A DNA stretch of 64,000 nucleotides from Bifidobacterium criceti (GTDB lineage Bacteria; Actinomycetota; Actinomycetes; Actinomycetales; Bifidobacteriaceae). The translations under genes and the position numbers were made by a program. Below are positions 7,829 through 18,604 of the stretch, piece by piece. The DNA is taken from the NCBI RefSeq assembly GCF_002286935.1, contig NZ_MVOH01000007.1:1-64000 (forward strand). The letters run 5' to 3'. The notes below the pieces were generated by a model that was not told where the DNA came from, searched no databases, and was given only the letters and a program-made list of their open reading frames with translations. The number at the start of each line of letters is the position of its first letter. Within the stretch, counting starts at the first letter, position 1.

Positions 7829-8683
7829 TCACTCCTTGAACGCGCCGAGTTCCTTGGCGAGCTCGTAGTTGTCCTGCTTGAACCACTTTTCGCTCAGCTT
7901 GGGGAGCGTGCCGTCATCGAGCAGTGCGTCGACCTGTTCGTCGATCGCCTTCTGGAGGTCGCCCTGCTTCTTGTTGTAGAGGATCACGGTGCCGGCCGCG
8001 TCGACCGGGTCGGTGACCTTGAGCTCGTAGCCGAGCGTGTCGGCGACGCCTTCGTATTGCGCCTTCGACAGGTAGACGGCGTCATAGGAACCGTCGTGCA
8101 CGGCGTTGAACATGTCCTGGAACGTCTCCTGGTTCGTCACGGTCGGCACTTCGATCTTCGTGTCCGGATGGCGCTTGAGCCAATCGGTGATCGCGACATA
8201 GCGGCCGTCCGACGGGACGATCGGGTCGAGCGTCTTGCCGTCGAGGTCCTCGAGCGTCTTGATCGTCGAATCCTGCGGCACGATGAGGTTCATGAAGAAG
8301 TAGTTGTACGGCTTCGACAGCAGGTACTGCTCGGCGCGCGCGGGCGTCTCGAAGAACGCGCCGATCATCGCGTCGTATTTGCCCTGTTTCGTGCCGATGA
8401 GCCCCGTCTGGTAATCGAGCACCTCGTATTCGAACGTGTAGTCGTCGAGCCTGTCGTCGATCGCTTTGAGCACGTCGAGGTCGAATCCGGCCGGTTGGCC
8501 GTTGTCATCGGCGTAGGCATACGGCGGATCCTGCGATTCGAGGACGAATGTGACGACCTTCGCGCCGTCCGCGTCCGCGGCGTCGGCGGATGGGTCCCCG
8601 GTGCCGCACGCCGCGCACATCCCCATGAGCGAGATCGCGATGATTGCGGATAGCGTCGTCGTGGCCGGTTTGTTGATCGACAT
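7829..8683 (-). CDS. Amino-acid ABC transporter substrate-binding lipoprotein
   Basis: 284-residue solute-binding protein of family 3. The ATG at 8683 is chosen for its GAGAGGA ribosome-binding site and because it gives a correct lipoprotein signal: MSINKPATTT, a hydrophobic core, then a CAAC lipobox-like site where the cysteine would be lipidated. The mature protein has the family-3 pattern DPPYAYADDNGQPAGFDLDV and the GKYDAMIGAF segment. It is the first gene of the operon and would capture the substrate outside the membrane. Substrate is not evident from sequence. Confidence 0.92.
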   Translation of the reverse strand: MSINKPATTTLSAIIAISLMGMCAACGTGDPSADAADADGAKVVTFVLESQDPPYAYADDNGQPAGFDLDVLKAIDDRLDDYTFEYEVLDYQTGLIGTKQGKYDAMIGAFFETPARAEQYLLSKPYNYFFMNLIVPQDSTIKTLEDLDGKTLDPIVPSDGRYVAITDWLKRHPDTKIEVPTVTNQETFQDMFNAVHDGSYDAVYLSKAQYEGVADTLGYELKVTDPVDAAGTVILYNKKQGDLQKAIDEQVDALLDDGTLPKLSEKWFKQDNYELAKELGAFKE

Positions 8684-9086
8684 GGGTCGTCCTCTCTCAT
8701 TGGTTGGGGTTGTTGTCGGCTTGCCGCCTGACATGGGGCATCGTAACGTGCGTGTGCGCGGCGCGTCGCGGCGTGGCGATAGGCGGAATCTATCGCGTGG
8801 TATCACGGTGGCGTATGCGGGGAAACGAAGGGATTCCTACGCGCGATAGGAAAAATCGATGGCCCGTTATCGGGGTGCGCCGCCGTGCGCCGGCGCATGG
8901 AATGCGTGGATGGCGAGCCATGCGCTTTTACATATTCGTAATGCGTCGAAACATGCTCAAAACCCGCGGGGCGTTCCATATGGCATGTGAGCCCCGCACG
9001 GGGCTGCAAATCCAATGAGAGTCGCCCGCCGGGCCTTCTGGCGGACAAGGCAAGACAAGAACGACATATGAGAGGGAGGTGGCCGT
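8684..9086. promoter_or_regulatory. Divergent promoter region between ABC operon and amtB
   Basis: This 403-bp gap separates two divergent transport operons. It holds an inverted repeat GCGATAG-N7-CTATCGC at 8776-8796, about 95 bp upstream of the binding-protein start, which could be an operator, and a hairpin AGCCCCG-CA-CGGGGCT at 8990-9005 within the likely amtB leader. A strong Shine-Dalgarno (GGGAGGTGG) precedes the amtB ATG. I see no gene here and could not assign the repeat to a known regulator. Confidence 0.45.
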
Positions 9087-10719
<1,633 letters not shown>

Positions 10720-10733
10720 CATGGCCCGATGAT

Positions 10734-10819
10734 GTCCGGCCTCGCCGGACCGTCACCTCCATATGACGGCGGCTTCCGATGCGCTGTGCACGGAGGCCGC
10801 CGCCGTATACGGCGCGGCC
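10734..10819 (+). terminator. Series of three hairpins after glnB
   Basis: GTCCGGC-CTC-GCCGGAC (10734-10750), CCGTCA/TGACGG (10750-10769) and GGCCGC with GCGGCC around the palindrome GCCGTATACGGC (10795-10819) follow the glnB stop. None has a T-tract. They could attenuate transcription into glnD. A single unit related to the 52-bp repeats (GGTACG...CGTACC) follows at about 10850-10885. Confidence 0.45.
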
Positions 10820-10952
10820 GGCGTACGGCCGTTCGCTTTCCCGCGCTGTGGTACGCTGAGGCGCCTCCCGCCGTACCGCAGCGCAGGAAATTCCATACCC
10901 ACGAATTATCCGGCAGACGAGAGGGCCCGGCATGGGCCGGCAAGGGGGAACG

Positions 10953-12839
10953 ATGACGGCCGCCGTCGACGATCTCAAAGGACGCATGCTCGCATTGAGC
11001 GCACCGGACGAGGATGGCGTATACCGCGACGGCACCGCGAAACGCAAGGCGCGCACGGCGCTCGCGTCCGACGCGCTCGCGGCGTTATGGAATGAGGCAT
11101 GCGCGGCCGTGCCCTTCGATGTGCCGACGGAAGGCATCGGCCTCGCGGCCGTCGGATCGCTTGCCCGCGGGCAGCTCGGCCCCGTCTCCGACCTCGACCT
11201 TGTGCTCATCCACGATGGCAAGGCGCTTGGCCGCACGCAACTCAACGCGTTCGCGAACCGACTATGGTATCCACTGTGGGACAGCGGCCTCGACCTCGAT
11301 CACTCCGTCCGCACACATGACGAATGCACGTCGGTCACCGACGCCGACCTGCCGGCCGCGATGGGCTGGCTCGACGTGCGACCCGTCGCGGGCGACGCCG
11401 ACCTCATCACGCGCACATCGGTCACGATCCTCGAACGGTGGCGCAAAGCCGCGCGCAAACGCCTCCCCGAACTGCTCGACTCCGCGAAGCAGCGGCTCGA
11501 CCGCTTCGGACGCATGCCATACGTCAACCAACCCGACATCAAGGAGTCACGCGGGGGCCTGCGCGACACGGTGCTCACATCGGCACTCTCTGCGTCATGG
11601 CTCGCCGACCGTCCGCACGGACGTTACGACGCGGCCGTCGAACGCCTCCTCGACGTGCGCGACTGCATCCATCTCGCCGCGCGCAAGGATACGAACCTGC
11701 TGCTCGCGCCGTACCAGGCGCCCGTCGCCGCGATGCTCGGCCTCGCCGACCCGACACTGCCCGAGGACGCGCGCGCGGCGGCGTCGATCGACGATCTGCA
11801 GACGCTCCTCGCACGTCTCGGGCGCGCGATCGCGTTCTCGCTCGACGCGACGGCGGCTCGCGCCGAACATACGCTCGTCCACGAACGGCCACGGTTCTCG
11901 TTCTTCCAGATCATGCACCCACGCGCGGGCGGCAGGCGCGAGGCGCCGACATTCGAACTGCTCGCGCCGGGCGTCGCCGTCCACGAACAGGAGGTCGTGC
12001 TCGCGCCGGGCGTCGACGCGTCCGCGGACGGCGACCTCCCGTTGCGCGTCGCCGTCGCTGCCGCCGAACATGGCCTGTCGATCAACACATCGACGCTCGC
12101 GAACCTGGCGACATCCCCAATCAGCTACACGAACTGGGATGACGCGTCGCGCGTGGCCTTCGTCCGCCTGCTCGCGAGCGGCGCGCACCTGCTCGACACA
12201 TGGGAGGAACTCGATTTCGTCGGCATCCCGAACCGTTGGATGCCCGAATGGGCCGCGATACGCAACCGTCCGAGCGCTTCGGCCGCGCACCGGTACACAA
12301 TCGACCGCCATATGATCGCCGTGACGTCGCAGCTCGGACGTGAACGCCCGTATTTCGGCGCATCGTTCGCGTCCCGCGGCGACGTCTCCGGTGCGCTCGC
12401 GCCACGTACGTCCGGGCGGTACGACGATGAGCACTATGCGGCGCTTGTGCTCGCGGGCATCCTGCACGACATCGGCAAACGGCCGCGCGTCACCGACCAT
12501 GCGAAGGAAGGCGAACGGCACGCGCGCGCCGTGCTCGAACGGATGGGCTTCGACGCGCGCATCGTCGGTATGGCGACGCTCCTCGTGCGCGAGCATCTGA
12601 CATTGTCGGCGTTTGCGACGTCGCGCAATCCGAACGACCCCGGTGTCGGCGACGAGCTCGCGTCCCGCGTCGAACGTGACCCGCTGCTGCTCGACATGCT
12701 GTTCGACCTGACGAAAGCGGATATGTGCTCGCTTGGCGCGACGTCGGGCGAGCATATCTCGGGGCAGCTCGGATGGAGCGCATGGAGCGCGCAGGTCGTC
12801 ACGACGATGGCGGCGACGGCGCGTGCGGCGATCGGCTGA
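10953..12839 (+). CDS. glnD: PII nucleotidylyltransferase GlnD, short form
   Basis: 628 residues. ATG 10953 is preceded by AAGGGGGAA. The N-terminal nucleotidyltransferase domain shows GSLARGQLGPVSDLDLVL at ~residue 67 with the catalytic Gly-Ser and Asp-x-Asp. The HD hydrolase domain shows LAGILHDIGKRPRVTDHAKE near residue 498. The C-terminus ends soon after the HD domain, so the two ACT domains that sense glutamine in proteobacterial GlnD (~850-890 residues) are absent. It should modify and demodify PII Tyr51. Without ACT domains its control by glutamine must differ or be lost. Confidence 0.9.
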   Translation: MTAAVDDLKGRMLALSAPDEDGVYRDGTAKRKARTALASDALAALWNEACAAVPFDVPTEGIGLAAVGSLARGQLGPVSDLDLVLIHDGKALGRTQLNAFANRLWYPLWDSGLDLDHSVRTHDECTSVTDADLPAAMGWLDVRPVAGDADLITRTSVTILERWRKAARKRLPELLDSAKQRLDRFGRMPYVNQPDIKESRGGLRDTVLTSALSASWLADRPHGRYDAAVERLLDVRDCIHLAARKDTNLLLAPYQAPVAAMLGLADPTLPEDARAAASIDDLQTLLARLGRAIAFSLDATAARAEHTLVHERPRFSFFQIMHPRAGGRREAPTFELLAPGVAVHEQEVVLAPGVDASADGDLPLRVAVAAAEHGLSINTSTLANLATSPISYTNWDDASRVAFVRLLASGAHLLDTWEELDFVGIPNRWMPEWAAIRNRPSASAAHRYTIDRHMIAVTSQLGRERPYFGASFASRGDVSGALAPRTSGRYDDEHYAALVLAGILHDIGKRPRVTDHAKEGERHARAVLERMGFDARIVGMATLLVREHLTLSAFATSRNPNDPGVGDELASRVERDPLLLDMLFDLTKADMCSLGATSGEHISGQLGWSAWSAQVVTTMAATARAAIG

Positions 12840-12947
12840 CGTCCGCGCCGCCGCGATCGGTGATGCGCGGCGCACGTAGCACAGATAGGGGGGCCGTGCA
12901 AATCGGCGTGCGCTAATGGGAGCGGTATTCCACTATGTATCCCCATG

Positions 12948-13194
12948 TTTTCCACAGGGTTATCCACCGAATGTGGATAACTGGAAGCGTAATCCACATG
13001 GTTATCCCCAGAATGTGGATAAGTAGGGGTTCTGTGGACAACGTTGTCCACAATGCCGCTCCGCGCGCGTCGCTCCACCGTCCGCTGAACGTCGATAGGA
13101 AGCGGTATCGACATGTGACGGATGCAGGATGGATTGCGTTATCCACATCGGATGAGGAATGGTGGAACACGCCGCGGCTTTCCACATATCCACA
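12948..13194. other. DnaA-box cluster (oriC-like or DnaA-binding locus)
   Basis: Five exact DnaA-box-type 9-mers lie within 176 bp: TGTGGATAA at 12972-12980 and 13014-13022 (minus), TGTGGACAA at 13033-13041 (minus), TTGTCCACA at 13044-13052 and TTATCCACA at 13139-13147. One-mismatch copies are at 12948-12956, 12960-12968, 12990-12998, 13002-13010 and 13186-13194. The 13033-13052 pair forms a perfect 20-bp palindrome. The region lies between glnD and an unrecognised gene, 1.8 kb upstream of dnaB. No dnaA is in the window. It is the main content of the 450-bp gap 12840-13291. Confidence 0.75.
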
Positions 13195-13291
13195 TTCTTT
13201 TCGAAAGCGGTGGCACGCGGGCGGCGGATACGGCACAGTGGCAGGAACACCGGTGCACATCCAAGTTTTCCGCCTACAAGGAGGCCAACGC

Positions 13292-14851
13292 ATGTCCACA
13301 ACCGCAGACCAGACCACGCAAGGCGCGACGCTCGAACTCGATTCCAAGGGGTTCCTCGAACAGCTCGTCGAATTGCGCGCGTTGTTCGACGACCACATCG
13401 TCAACGCGGAACGCATTGTCGTCGACGAGAAGGACACGCCACAGGGGAAAATGGTGAGCACGGTCCTGCCACCGGCGCCCGAACGGCTCCAGGACATCGC
13501 CGAGGAATTGTTCGGCGCGTCATGCTGGCCGACCGAGATCCACGCGGCGGCCGAACAGGGGGATACTGCCTTCATCAACCATTGCCGGACGTTCCTGACG
13601 CATTGCGAATACGTCGTGCGCCGCCGCGGCCTCGGCTACTGGCTGTACGAACGCATGGCGCACGCGCGTGCCGCCTTCGCGACGGACAGGCCCGACGACG
13701 AACTGCCGCTGCTCATCCGGGCCTTCGACCGCAAAAGATTCGAAAAGCGCTTCAAAGGCCACGACAAGCGCCGCTTCGGTTCGAAGCACCAACGCTTCTC
13801 CGACTTGTTCGAATACTACCGCATGATGCGGTCGATGGCGTCGCGCTGCATCATGCGCTGGGGTGCGCCGGGCATGCAGACGTCGCGCGTCGCCTATGCC
13901 GTGCTCAACGACGGCACGATAGGCGGCGAATTGCTCCTCGAGGCGACGACGCCGTGCCACCGGTTCAAATCCGAAGCGGAACGCCGCGAGCACGAGGATG
14001 CGATCGAGATCATCCATGCGATCGACGGCCTGCGCGTGCAGGCCGACGCGGAATACGAGCAGGCGCTTGCGCGCGGCGACGTGCATGTCTCGATGCCGAA
14101 CCGGATCATCGACGACGACGATGACGTGATGCACACCGCATACCAGTACTTCTCCTACCACGTCGGCATCGCCGATGTGCTCGACCGGGCGAAACGCAAC
14201 GAGCCATGGTGCCAGGAGGACATCGAGCGGTACATGAAGGTGAAGCCGCGCGTCTCCGCATGCGAGCAGCGCATCGACAAACGGTTCCTCTATGACGCGC
14301 AGCAATTGCGCAAGGCGGTCGAGGCGCTATGGGGCACGACGGTCCCGATGGTCGACACGATCTACGAGTCGCCGCAATTGCGCGAACAGGAGATGCAGAA
14401 GCCACTGTGGGGCAATCTGATGTACATCGCCGACGTCGCCGCCTCGATCCTTGGCGTGATGATGCGCAACCAGTTGCTCGGCGCGCTCGTGACGCACGAC
14501 CGTGACCTGATCGAATCGTCGTTCAGGAGCCTTGACTCGATGTGCAGGATGGTGCGTGACATCGGCGTGCTCGCGATGCCGATGCTGCTCATCGACGAGC
14601 ACGAGATCGACTATGAGCAATTGCGTGGCGCATCGAAGCACGAGCAGACGTCGATGCTGCGCCAATACTGCATCTTCCGGGACGCGGCGGTCGGCGTATG
14701 GCTTGCGCGCTCGCCTTGGAAGGACAATGCGATGATGCGCGATGCGACGCTCAAACTGTTCGGGCCGTCAACGCTTGGCTTCTCGCGCGTCATGCTGCCG
14801 CGCCTCGAACAGGAGCTCGCGATGCCCGGCACACTCGGCGAGGCATGTTGA
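13292..14851 (+). CDS. Conserved-looking protein of unknown function
   Basis: I do not recognise this 519-residue protein. ATG 13292 is supported by a strong AAGGAGG site. The sequence is mixed and probably mostly helical, rich in Arg, Met and acidic residues, with no signal peptide and no clear membrane segment. Notable stretches: an Arg/Lys/Phe-rich segment around residues 145-170 (DRKRFEKRFKGHDKRRF), an Asp run IIDDDDD near residue 270, and scattered cysteines without a metal-binding spacing. It starts ~100 bp after the DnaA-box cluster and ends ~95 bp before dnaB, so its transcription could be under DnaA control and its role could relate to replication. That is inference from position only. 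Confidence 0.85.
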   Translation: MSTTADQTTQGATLELDSKGFLEQLVELRALFDDHIVNAERIVVDEKDTPQGKMVSTVLPPAPERLQDIAEELFGASCWPTEIHAAAEQGDTAFINHCRTFLTHCEYVVRRRGLGYWLYERMAHARAAFATDRPDDELPLLIRAFDRKRFEKRFKGHDKRRFGSKHQRFSDLFEYYRMMRSMASRCIMRWGAPGMQTSRVAYAVLNDGTIGGELLLEATTPCHRFKSEAERREHEDAIEIIHAIDGLRVQADAEYEQALARGDVHVSMPNRIIDDDDDVMHTAYQYFSYHVGIADVLDRAKRNEPWCQEDIERYMKVKPRVSACEQRIDKRFLYDAQQLRKAVEALWGTTVPMVDTIYESPQLREQEMQKPLWGNLMYIADVAASILGVMMRNQLLGALVTHDRDLIESSFRSLDSMCRMVRDIGVLAMPMLLIDEHEIDYEQLRGASKHEQTSMLRQYCIFRDAAVGVWLARSPWKDNAMMRDATLKLFGPSTLGFSRVMLPRLEQELAMPGTLGEAC

Positions 14852-14873
14852 ACACGCCGGACACACCGTCGTT

Positions 14874-14903
14874 GCCACGGGCCCATCGATGATGGTCCGT
14901 GGC
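14874..14903 (+). terminator. Terminator-like hairpin before dnaB
   Basis: GCCACGG (14874-14880) pairs with CCGTGGC (14897-14903), and an inner CCATC-GAT-GATGG stem continues the hairpin. It has no T-tract. It separates the unknown gene from the dnaB promoter. Confidence 0.5.
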
Positions 14904-14931
14904 GTCGATGGCGCATACGCCGGAGGCTTCA

Positions 14932-14937
14932 TATAAT
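14932..14937 (+). promoter_or_regulatory. TATAAT -10 element of dnaB, possible leaderless start
   Basis: A perfect TATAAT ends 8 bp before the dnaB ATG and there is no Shine-Dalgarno, so transcription would begin at or within 1-2 nt of the start codon. Leaderless mRNAs are common in Actinobacteria. No good -35 match was seen. Confidence 0.5.
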
Positions 14938-14945
14938 CGACTGCT

Positions 14946-16331
14946 ATGGCTGATGGATTCAATGGATTTTCAGGAAACGACAAGAACGACATGGCGCTCT
15001 TCGACCGCGTGCCGCCGCACGACGACGACGCGGAGATGGCGACGCTCGGCGGCATGCTCATGGCGAAGGACGCGATCGGCGAAGTCACCGAGACCCTTGA
15101 GGAATCCGACTTCTACCAGCCGAAGCACCAGACGATCTACAAGGCGATCATCGACCTGTTCTCAGCGGGCGAGCCGGCCGACGTCGTGACGGTCGCGAAC
15201 CAGCTCAACGACGCCGGCGACCTGGAGAAAGTCGGCGGCGTCGCCTACCTGCACGACCTCATCGGCGCCGTGCCGACGGCTGCGAACGCCGTGTACTACG
15301 CGACGATCGTGCACCAGCGCGCGATCCTGCGTGCCGTGATCGCCGCCGGCACGAAGATCACGCAGCTTGGTTACAACGCCGAAGGATCGCAGGCGCAGGA
15401 CGTCGTCAACCTCGCACAGGCCGAGGTGTACGAGATGAGCATGGGCAAGGTGCATCAGGACTATGCGCCAATCTACGACTCCGTCGAAGCGACGCTCAAG
15501 CAGCTCGACCTCATCCAGAAAGGCGAGATCGAATCCGGCATCGCGACCGGGTTCCGCGACATCGATTCGGTCACGAAAGGCCTGCAGCCGGGCCAGATGA
15601 TCGTCGTCGCGGGACGCCCCGCGATGGGCAAGTCGACGCTCGGCGTCGACTTCGCACGCGCGGCCGCGCTCCACCAGAACCTGACGACCGTCATCTTCAG
15701 CCTTGAGATGAGCCAGATCGAACTGTCGCAGCGCATCATCTCCGCGGAGACGAACATCCCGCTCTCGGCGATGCGCAACGCCGAGGACATCGACCCGGGA
15801 CGCTGGAACGTCCTCAACAATTTCTTCGTCAAACTCAAGGACGCGCCGCTCTTCATCGACGATTCGCCGAACATGAGCCTCATGGAGATCCGTGCGAAAT
15901 GCCGCAGGCTCAAGCAGACGAACGACCTCAAACTCGTCGTCATCGACTATCTGCAGCTCATGAGCGCCGGCAAACAGGTCGAAAGCCGCCAGCAGGAGGT
16001 CTCTGAGTTCTCGCGCGCGCTCAAGCTGCTCGCGAAAGAACTCGAAGTGCCCGTCGTCGCGCTCTCGCAGCTCAACCGAAGCTCGGAACTGCGCAACGAC
16101 AGGAAACCGCAGATGTCCGACCTGCGTGAATCCGGCTCGATCGAACAGGACGCGGATGTCGTGTTCCTCGTGCACCGCCCCGACGCCTATGATAAAGAGG
16201 ACCGCCCGGGCGAGGCCGACATCATCATGGCGAAGCACCGCAACGGACCGACGGCGACCTTCAACCTGGCGTTCCGCGGGCAGTACTCGAAATTCCAGGA
16301 CATGCCGCAGGACTATCAGCAAGGGGTCTGA
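14946..16331 (+). CDS. dnaB: Replicative DNA helicase DnaB
   Basis: 461 residues, the usual length. The N-terminal domain (AEMATLGGMLMAKDAIGEV) mediates hexamer formation and primase contact. The RecA-like domain has Walker A AGRPAMGKS near residue 221, the FSLEMSQIELSQRIIS helix, Walker B LKLVVIDYLQLM and the motif AKHRNGPT with the arginine finger region. It unwinds DNA at the replication fork. The gene is uninterrupted; no intein is present, unlike many actinobacterial dnaB genes. It stops 1 bp before murT. Confidence 0.97.
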   Translation: MADGFNGFSGNDKNDMALFDRVPPHDDDAEMATLGGMLMAKDAIGEVTETLEESDFYQPKHQTIYKAIIDLFSAGEPADVVTVANQLNDAGDLEKVGGVAYLHDLIGAVPTAANAVYYATIVHQRAILRAVIAAGTKITQLGYNAEGSQAQDVVNLAQAEVYEMSMGKVHQDYAPIYDSVEATLKQLDLIQKGEIESGIATGFRDIDSVTKGLQPGQMIVVAGRPAMGKSTLGVDFARAAALHQNLTTVIFSLEMSQIELSQRIISAETNIPLSAMRNAEDIDPGRWNVLNNFFVKLKDAPLFIDDSPNMSLMEIRAKCRRLKQTNDLKLVVIDYLQLMSAGKQVESRQQEVSEFSRALKLLAKELEVPVVALSQLNRSSELRNDRKPQMSDLRESGSIEQDADVVFLVHRPDAYDKEDRPGEADIIMAKHRNGPTATFNLAFRGQYSKFQDMPQDYQQGV

Positions 16332-16332
16332 C

Positions 16333-17772
16333 ATGACGAAAGCAGCGAAAGGGCCGTGGTACGGGTTCGCGACGCCCGCACTCGGCAAGACGGTGCGGTG
16401 GGCGTCGCGCGTCACCCACCATGGCGGAAGCGCGTTCCCGGGCAAAGTCGTCGAAAAGGCCGACCCGACGTTCCTGCGCCGCACGTTGGCGCAACTGCCA
16501 CTCGGCGTCATCCTTGTCTCCGGCACGAACGGAAAGACGACGACGACGAGGATGGTCGCGATGATGCTCGAATCGCTCGGGTTGCGCGTCTTCACGAACC
16601 CGACCGGATCGAACTTCACGCGCGGCGTCGTCTCCGCACTCATCAACGAAGTGACCATCGGCGGCAGGATCGACGCCGATATCGCCGTCCTCGAACTCGA
16701 CGAAGCCTACGCCGTGCAGTTCGTCGACCAAGTCAAACCGCAATACGCGCTCCTGCTCAACGTCATGCGCGACCAACTCGACCGCTTCGGCGAAATCGAC
16801 AACACCGCGCGCCTCCTCGGACGCGTCGCCGAAGCAGCGACGCGCGCCGTCGTGCTCAACCGCGAAGACCCGCGCATCGCGGCGCTCGCCCAACTCACGC
16901 CTGTCGATACCCATGTATCGTACTTCGGCCTGTCACGCGCATTGCGCCGGTATTTCCCGACCGACGACGACATGGCGACGACCATCGCGCTCGCGGCGGG
17001 CGACGATACGGCGGTGGCCGCCGCGGACATGCCGACGAACGCGACACGCGCCGATGTCATGCTCACCGCGGTCGGCGACCACCGTGCGCAGATGGTCATC
17101 GACGGGCGCGAATACGAATCCGAAGTCAAACTCGAAGGCGTCTACAACCTCTACAACGCGGCGGCCGCGCTCGCCGTCGTACGCGCTGTGCGGCAGGACG
17201 TGCGCGCCGACGGCGCCATCAGGCGCGCGGCCGACACGATTGCCCAACCGCGCCGCGACGGCTTCATCATGCGCGCGCAACGCTTCGCGACGGCGGACAC
17301 GGCGGAGCTGCTCGACGCGCTCGCACAAGTCACACCGGCGTTCGGACGCGGCGAAGTCATCGACGTGCACGGATCGCCGACGGAACTGCTCCTCGTCAAG
17401 AATCCGATGGGCTTCCGCCTCGCGCTCGCATCGTTCCCTCCCGACGACGCGGACACGATGATCTGCATCAACGACGAATACGCGGACGGACGCGACATGA
17501 GCTGGCTGTGGGACGTCGACTTCTCAAGCCTCAAGGACAGTGGCGTCGCCGCCGTGTCCGGCGTGCGCGCATGGGACATGGCGCTGCGCCTCGCCTACGA
17601 CGACGTGCGCGTCGGCACGGTCGACACCGACCTCGAACAGGCGGTCGAATCATTCGTCACAGGCAACCCCGGCAGAAGGAAGCACATCTACTGCACGTAC
17701 ACGGCGATGCTCGCCGTGCGTGCGTACCTGTCGAAGATCGCCGACGTCGCCGACGCCGGCGTCGGCAAATGA
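16333..17772 (+). CDS. murT: Lipid II isoglutaminyl synthase subunit MurT
   Basis: 479-residue Mur-ligase-like subunit that, with GatD, amidates the alpha-carboxyl of D-Glu in lipid II. The ATP site is VSGTNGKTTTTRM near residue 62; LNVMRDQLDRFGEID and the DUF1727-type C-terminal domain follow. MurT proteins usually have a four-cysteine zinc ribbon inserted in the middle domain. Between residues ~180 and 300 there is no cysteine at all, so the ribbon is missing here. The gene follows dnaB by 1 bp and its stop lies 11 bp before the gatD start, so the two subunits are co-expressed. Confidence 0.9.
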   Translation: MTKAAKGPWYGFATPALGKTVRWASRVTHHGGSAFPGKVVEKADPTFLRRTLAQLPLGVILVSGTNGKTTTTRMVAMMLESLGLRVFTNPTGSNFTRGVVSALINEVTIGGRIDADIAVLELDEAYAVQFVDQVKPQYALLLNVMRDQLDRFGEIDNTARLLGRVAEAATRAVVLNREDPRIAALAQLTPVDTHVSYFGLSRALRRYFPTDDDMATTIALAAGDDTAVAAADMPTNATRADVMLTAVGDHRAQMVIDGREYESEVKLEGVYNLYNAAAALAVVRAVRQDVRADGAIRRAADTIAQPRRDGFIMRAQRFATADTAELLDALAQVTPAFGRGEVIDVHGSPTELLLVKNPMGFRLALASFPPDDADTMICINDEYADGRDMSWLWDVDFSSLKDSGVAAVSGVRAWDMALRLAYDDVRVGTVDTDLEQAVESFVTGNPGRRKHIYCTYTAMLAVRAYLSKIADVADAGVGK

Positions 17773-17783
17773 AGGAGCGGCGC

Positions 17784-18533
17784 ATGGCACAACCAATCGA
17801 CATCGTCTCGTTGTACCCGAAGGACATGAACATCTACGGGGACACCGGCAACGTCCTCACGATCGAGCGTAGGCTCACGCTCTACGGATACGCACCGCGC
17901 ATCCACATGGTCAACCAGCGCGACCCGTGGCCCGGGCGCGTCGACATCATCCTCGGCGGCGGCGGCCAGGACACCGGACAGAAGAAGATCATCGACGACC
18001 TCTACGCGCGCGCGGACACATTGCGCGCGCTCGCCGCAGACGGTGTGCCGATGCTCATGATATGCGGACTGTACCAGCTGTTCGGCGAATACTTCGAGAC
18101 GGTCGACGGCGCGCGCCTCGACGGCATCGGCATCATCGGCGCATACACGGTCGGGCGCGACGCGCGCATGATCGGCAACCTCGTCGAACACAGCGACGAA
18201 TTCGGCACCATCATCGGATACGAGAACCATTCGGGACAGACGTTCCTGCGCGACGGCGTGCGCCCTTTCGGCACCGTCGACCACGACGGCATGGGCAACA
18301 ATGGTGAAGACCACACGGAAGGCGCGCGCGTGCACAACGTCATCGGCACCTATATGCACGGTTCGCTCCTGCCGAAGAACCCAGCCGTGAGCGATTTCCT
18401 CATCCGCACGGCCGTCGAACGTCGGTACGGCACGTTCGCACCCGGAGGGACGCCCACGCAACGCGACGAACTCACACGGATCGACACGGTCGCGCAACAC
18501 GCGCGGGACGTCGCACAAGTACGCCCACGCTGA
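17784..18533 (+). CDS. gatD: Lipid II isoglutaminyl synthase glutaminase subunit GatD
   Basis: 249-residue class I glutamine amidotransferase (CobB/CobQ-like) that supplies ammonia to MurT. The catalytic cysteine is Cys94 in MLMICGLYQLFG, the same position as in Staphylococcus aureus GatD, and the partner histidine is His192 in YMHGSLLPKNP. ATG 17784 is preferred because AAGGAG lies 6 bp upstream; an earlier ATG at 17769 overlaps the murT stop. Operon partner of murT. Confidence 0.93.
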   Translation: MAQPIDIVSLYPKDMNIYGDTGNVLTIERRLTLYGYAPRIHMVNQRDPWPGRVDIILGGGGQDTGQKKIIDDLYARADTLRALAADGVPMLMICGLYQLFGEYFETVDGARLDGIGIIGAYTVGRDARMIGNLVEHSDEFGTIIGYENHSGQTFLRDGVRPFGTVDHDGMGNNGEDHTEGARVHNVIGTYMHGSLLPKNPAVSDFLIRTAVERRYGTFAPGGTPTQRDELTRIDTVAQHARDVAQVRPR

Positions 18534-18604
18534 ACGCGCGGCACGCGGCGGGACGTGTAGAGTTAGCACTATCCAAACGATGGATGAATGAGCTGGGAGG
18601 CATC

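Noticed and set aside
14946-16331. Intein in dnaB
   Set aside because: The 461-residue protein is continuous with normal motifs.
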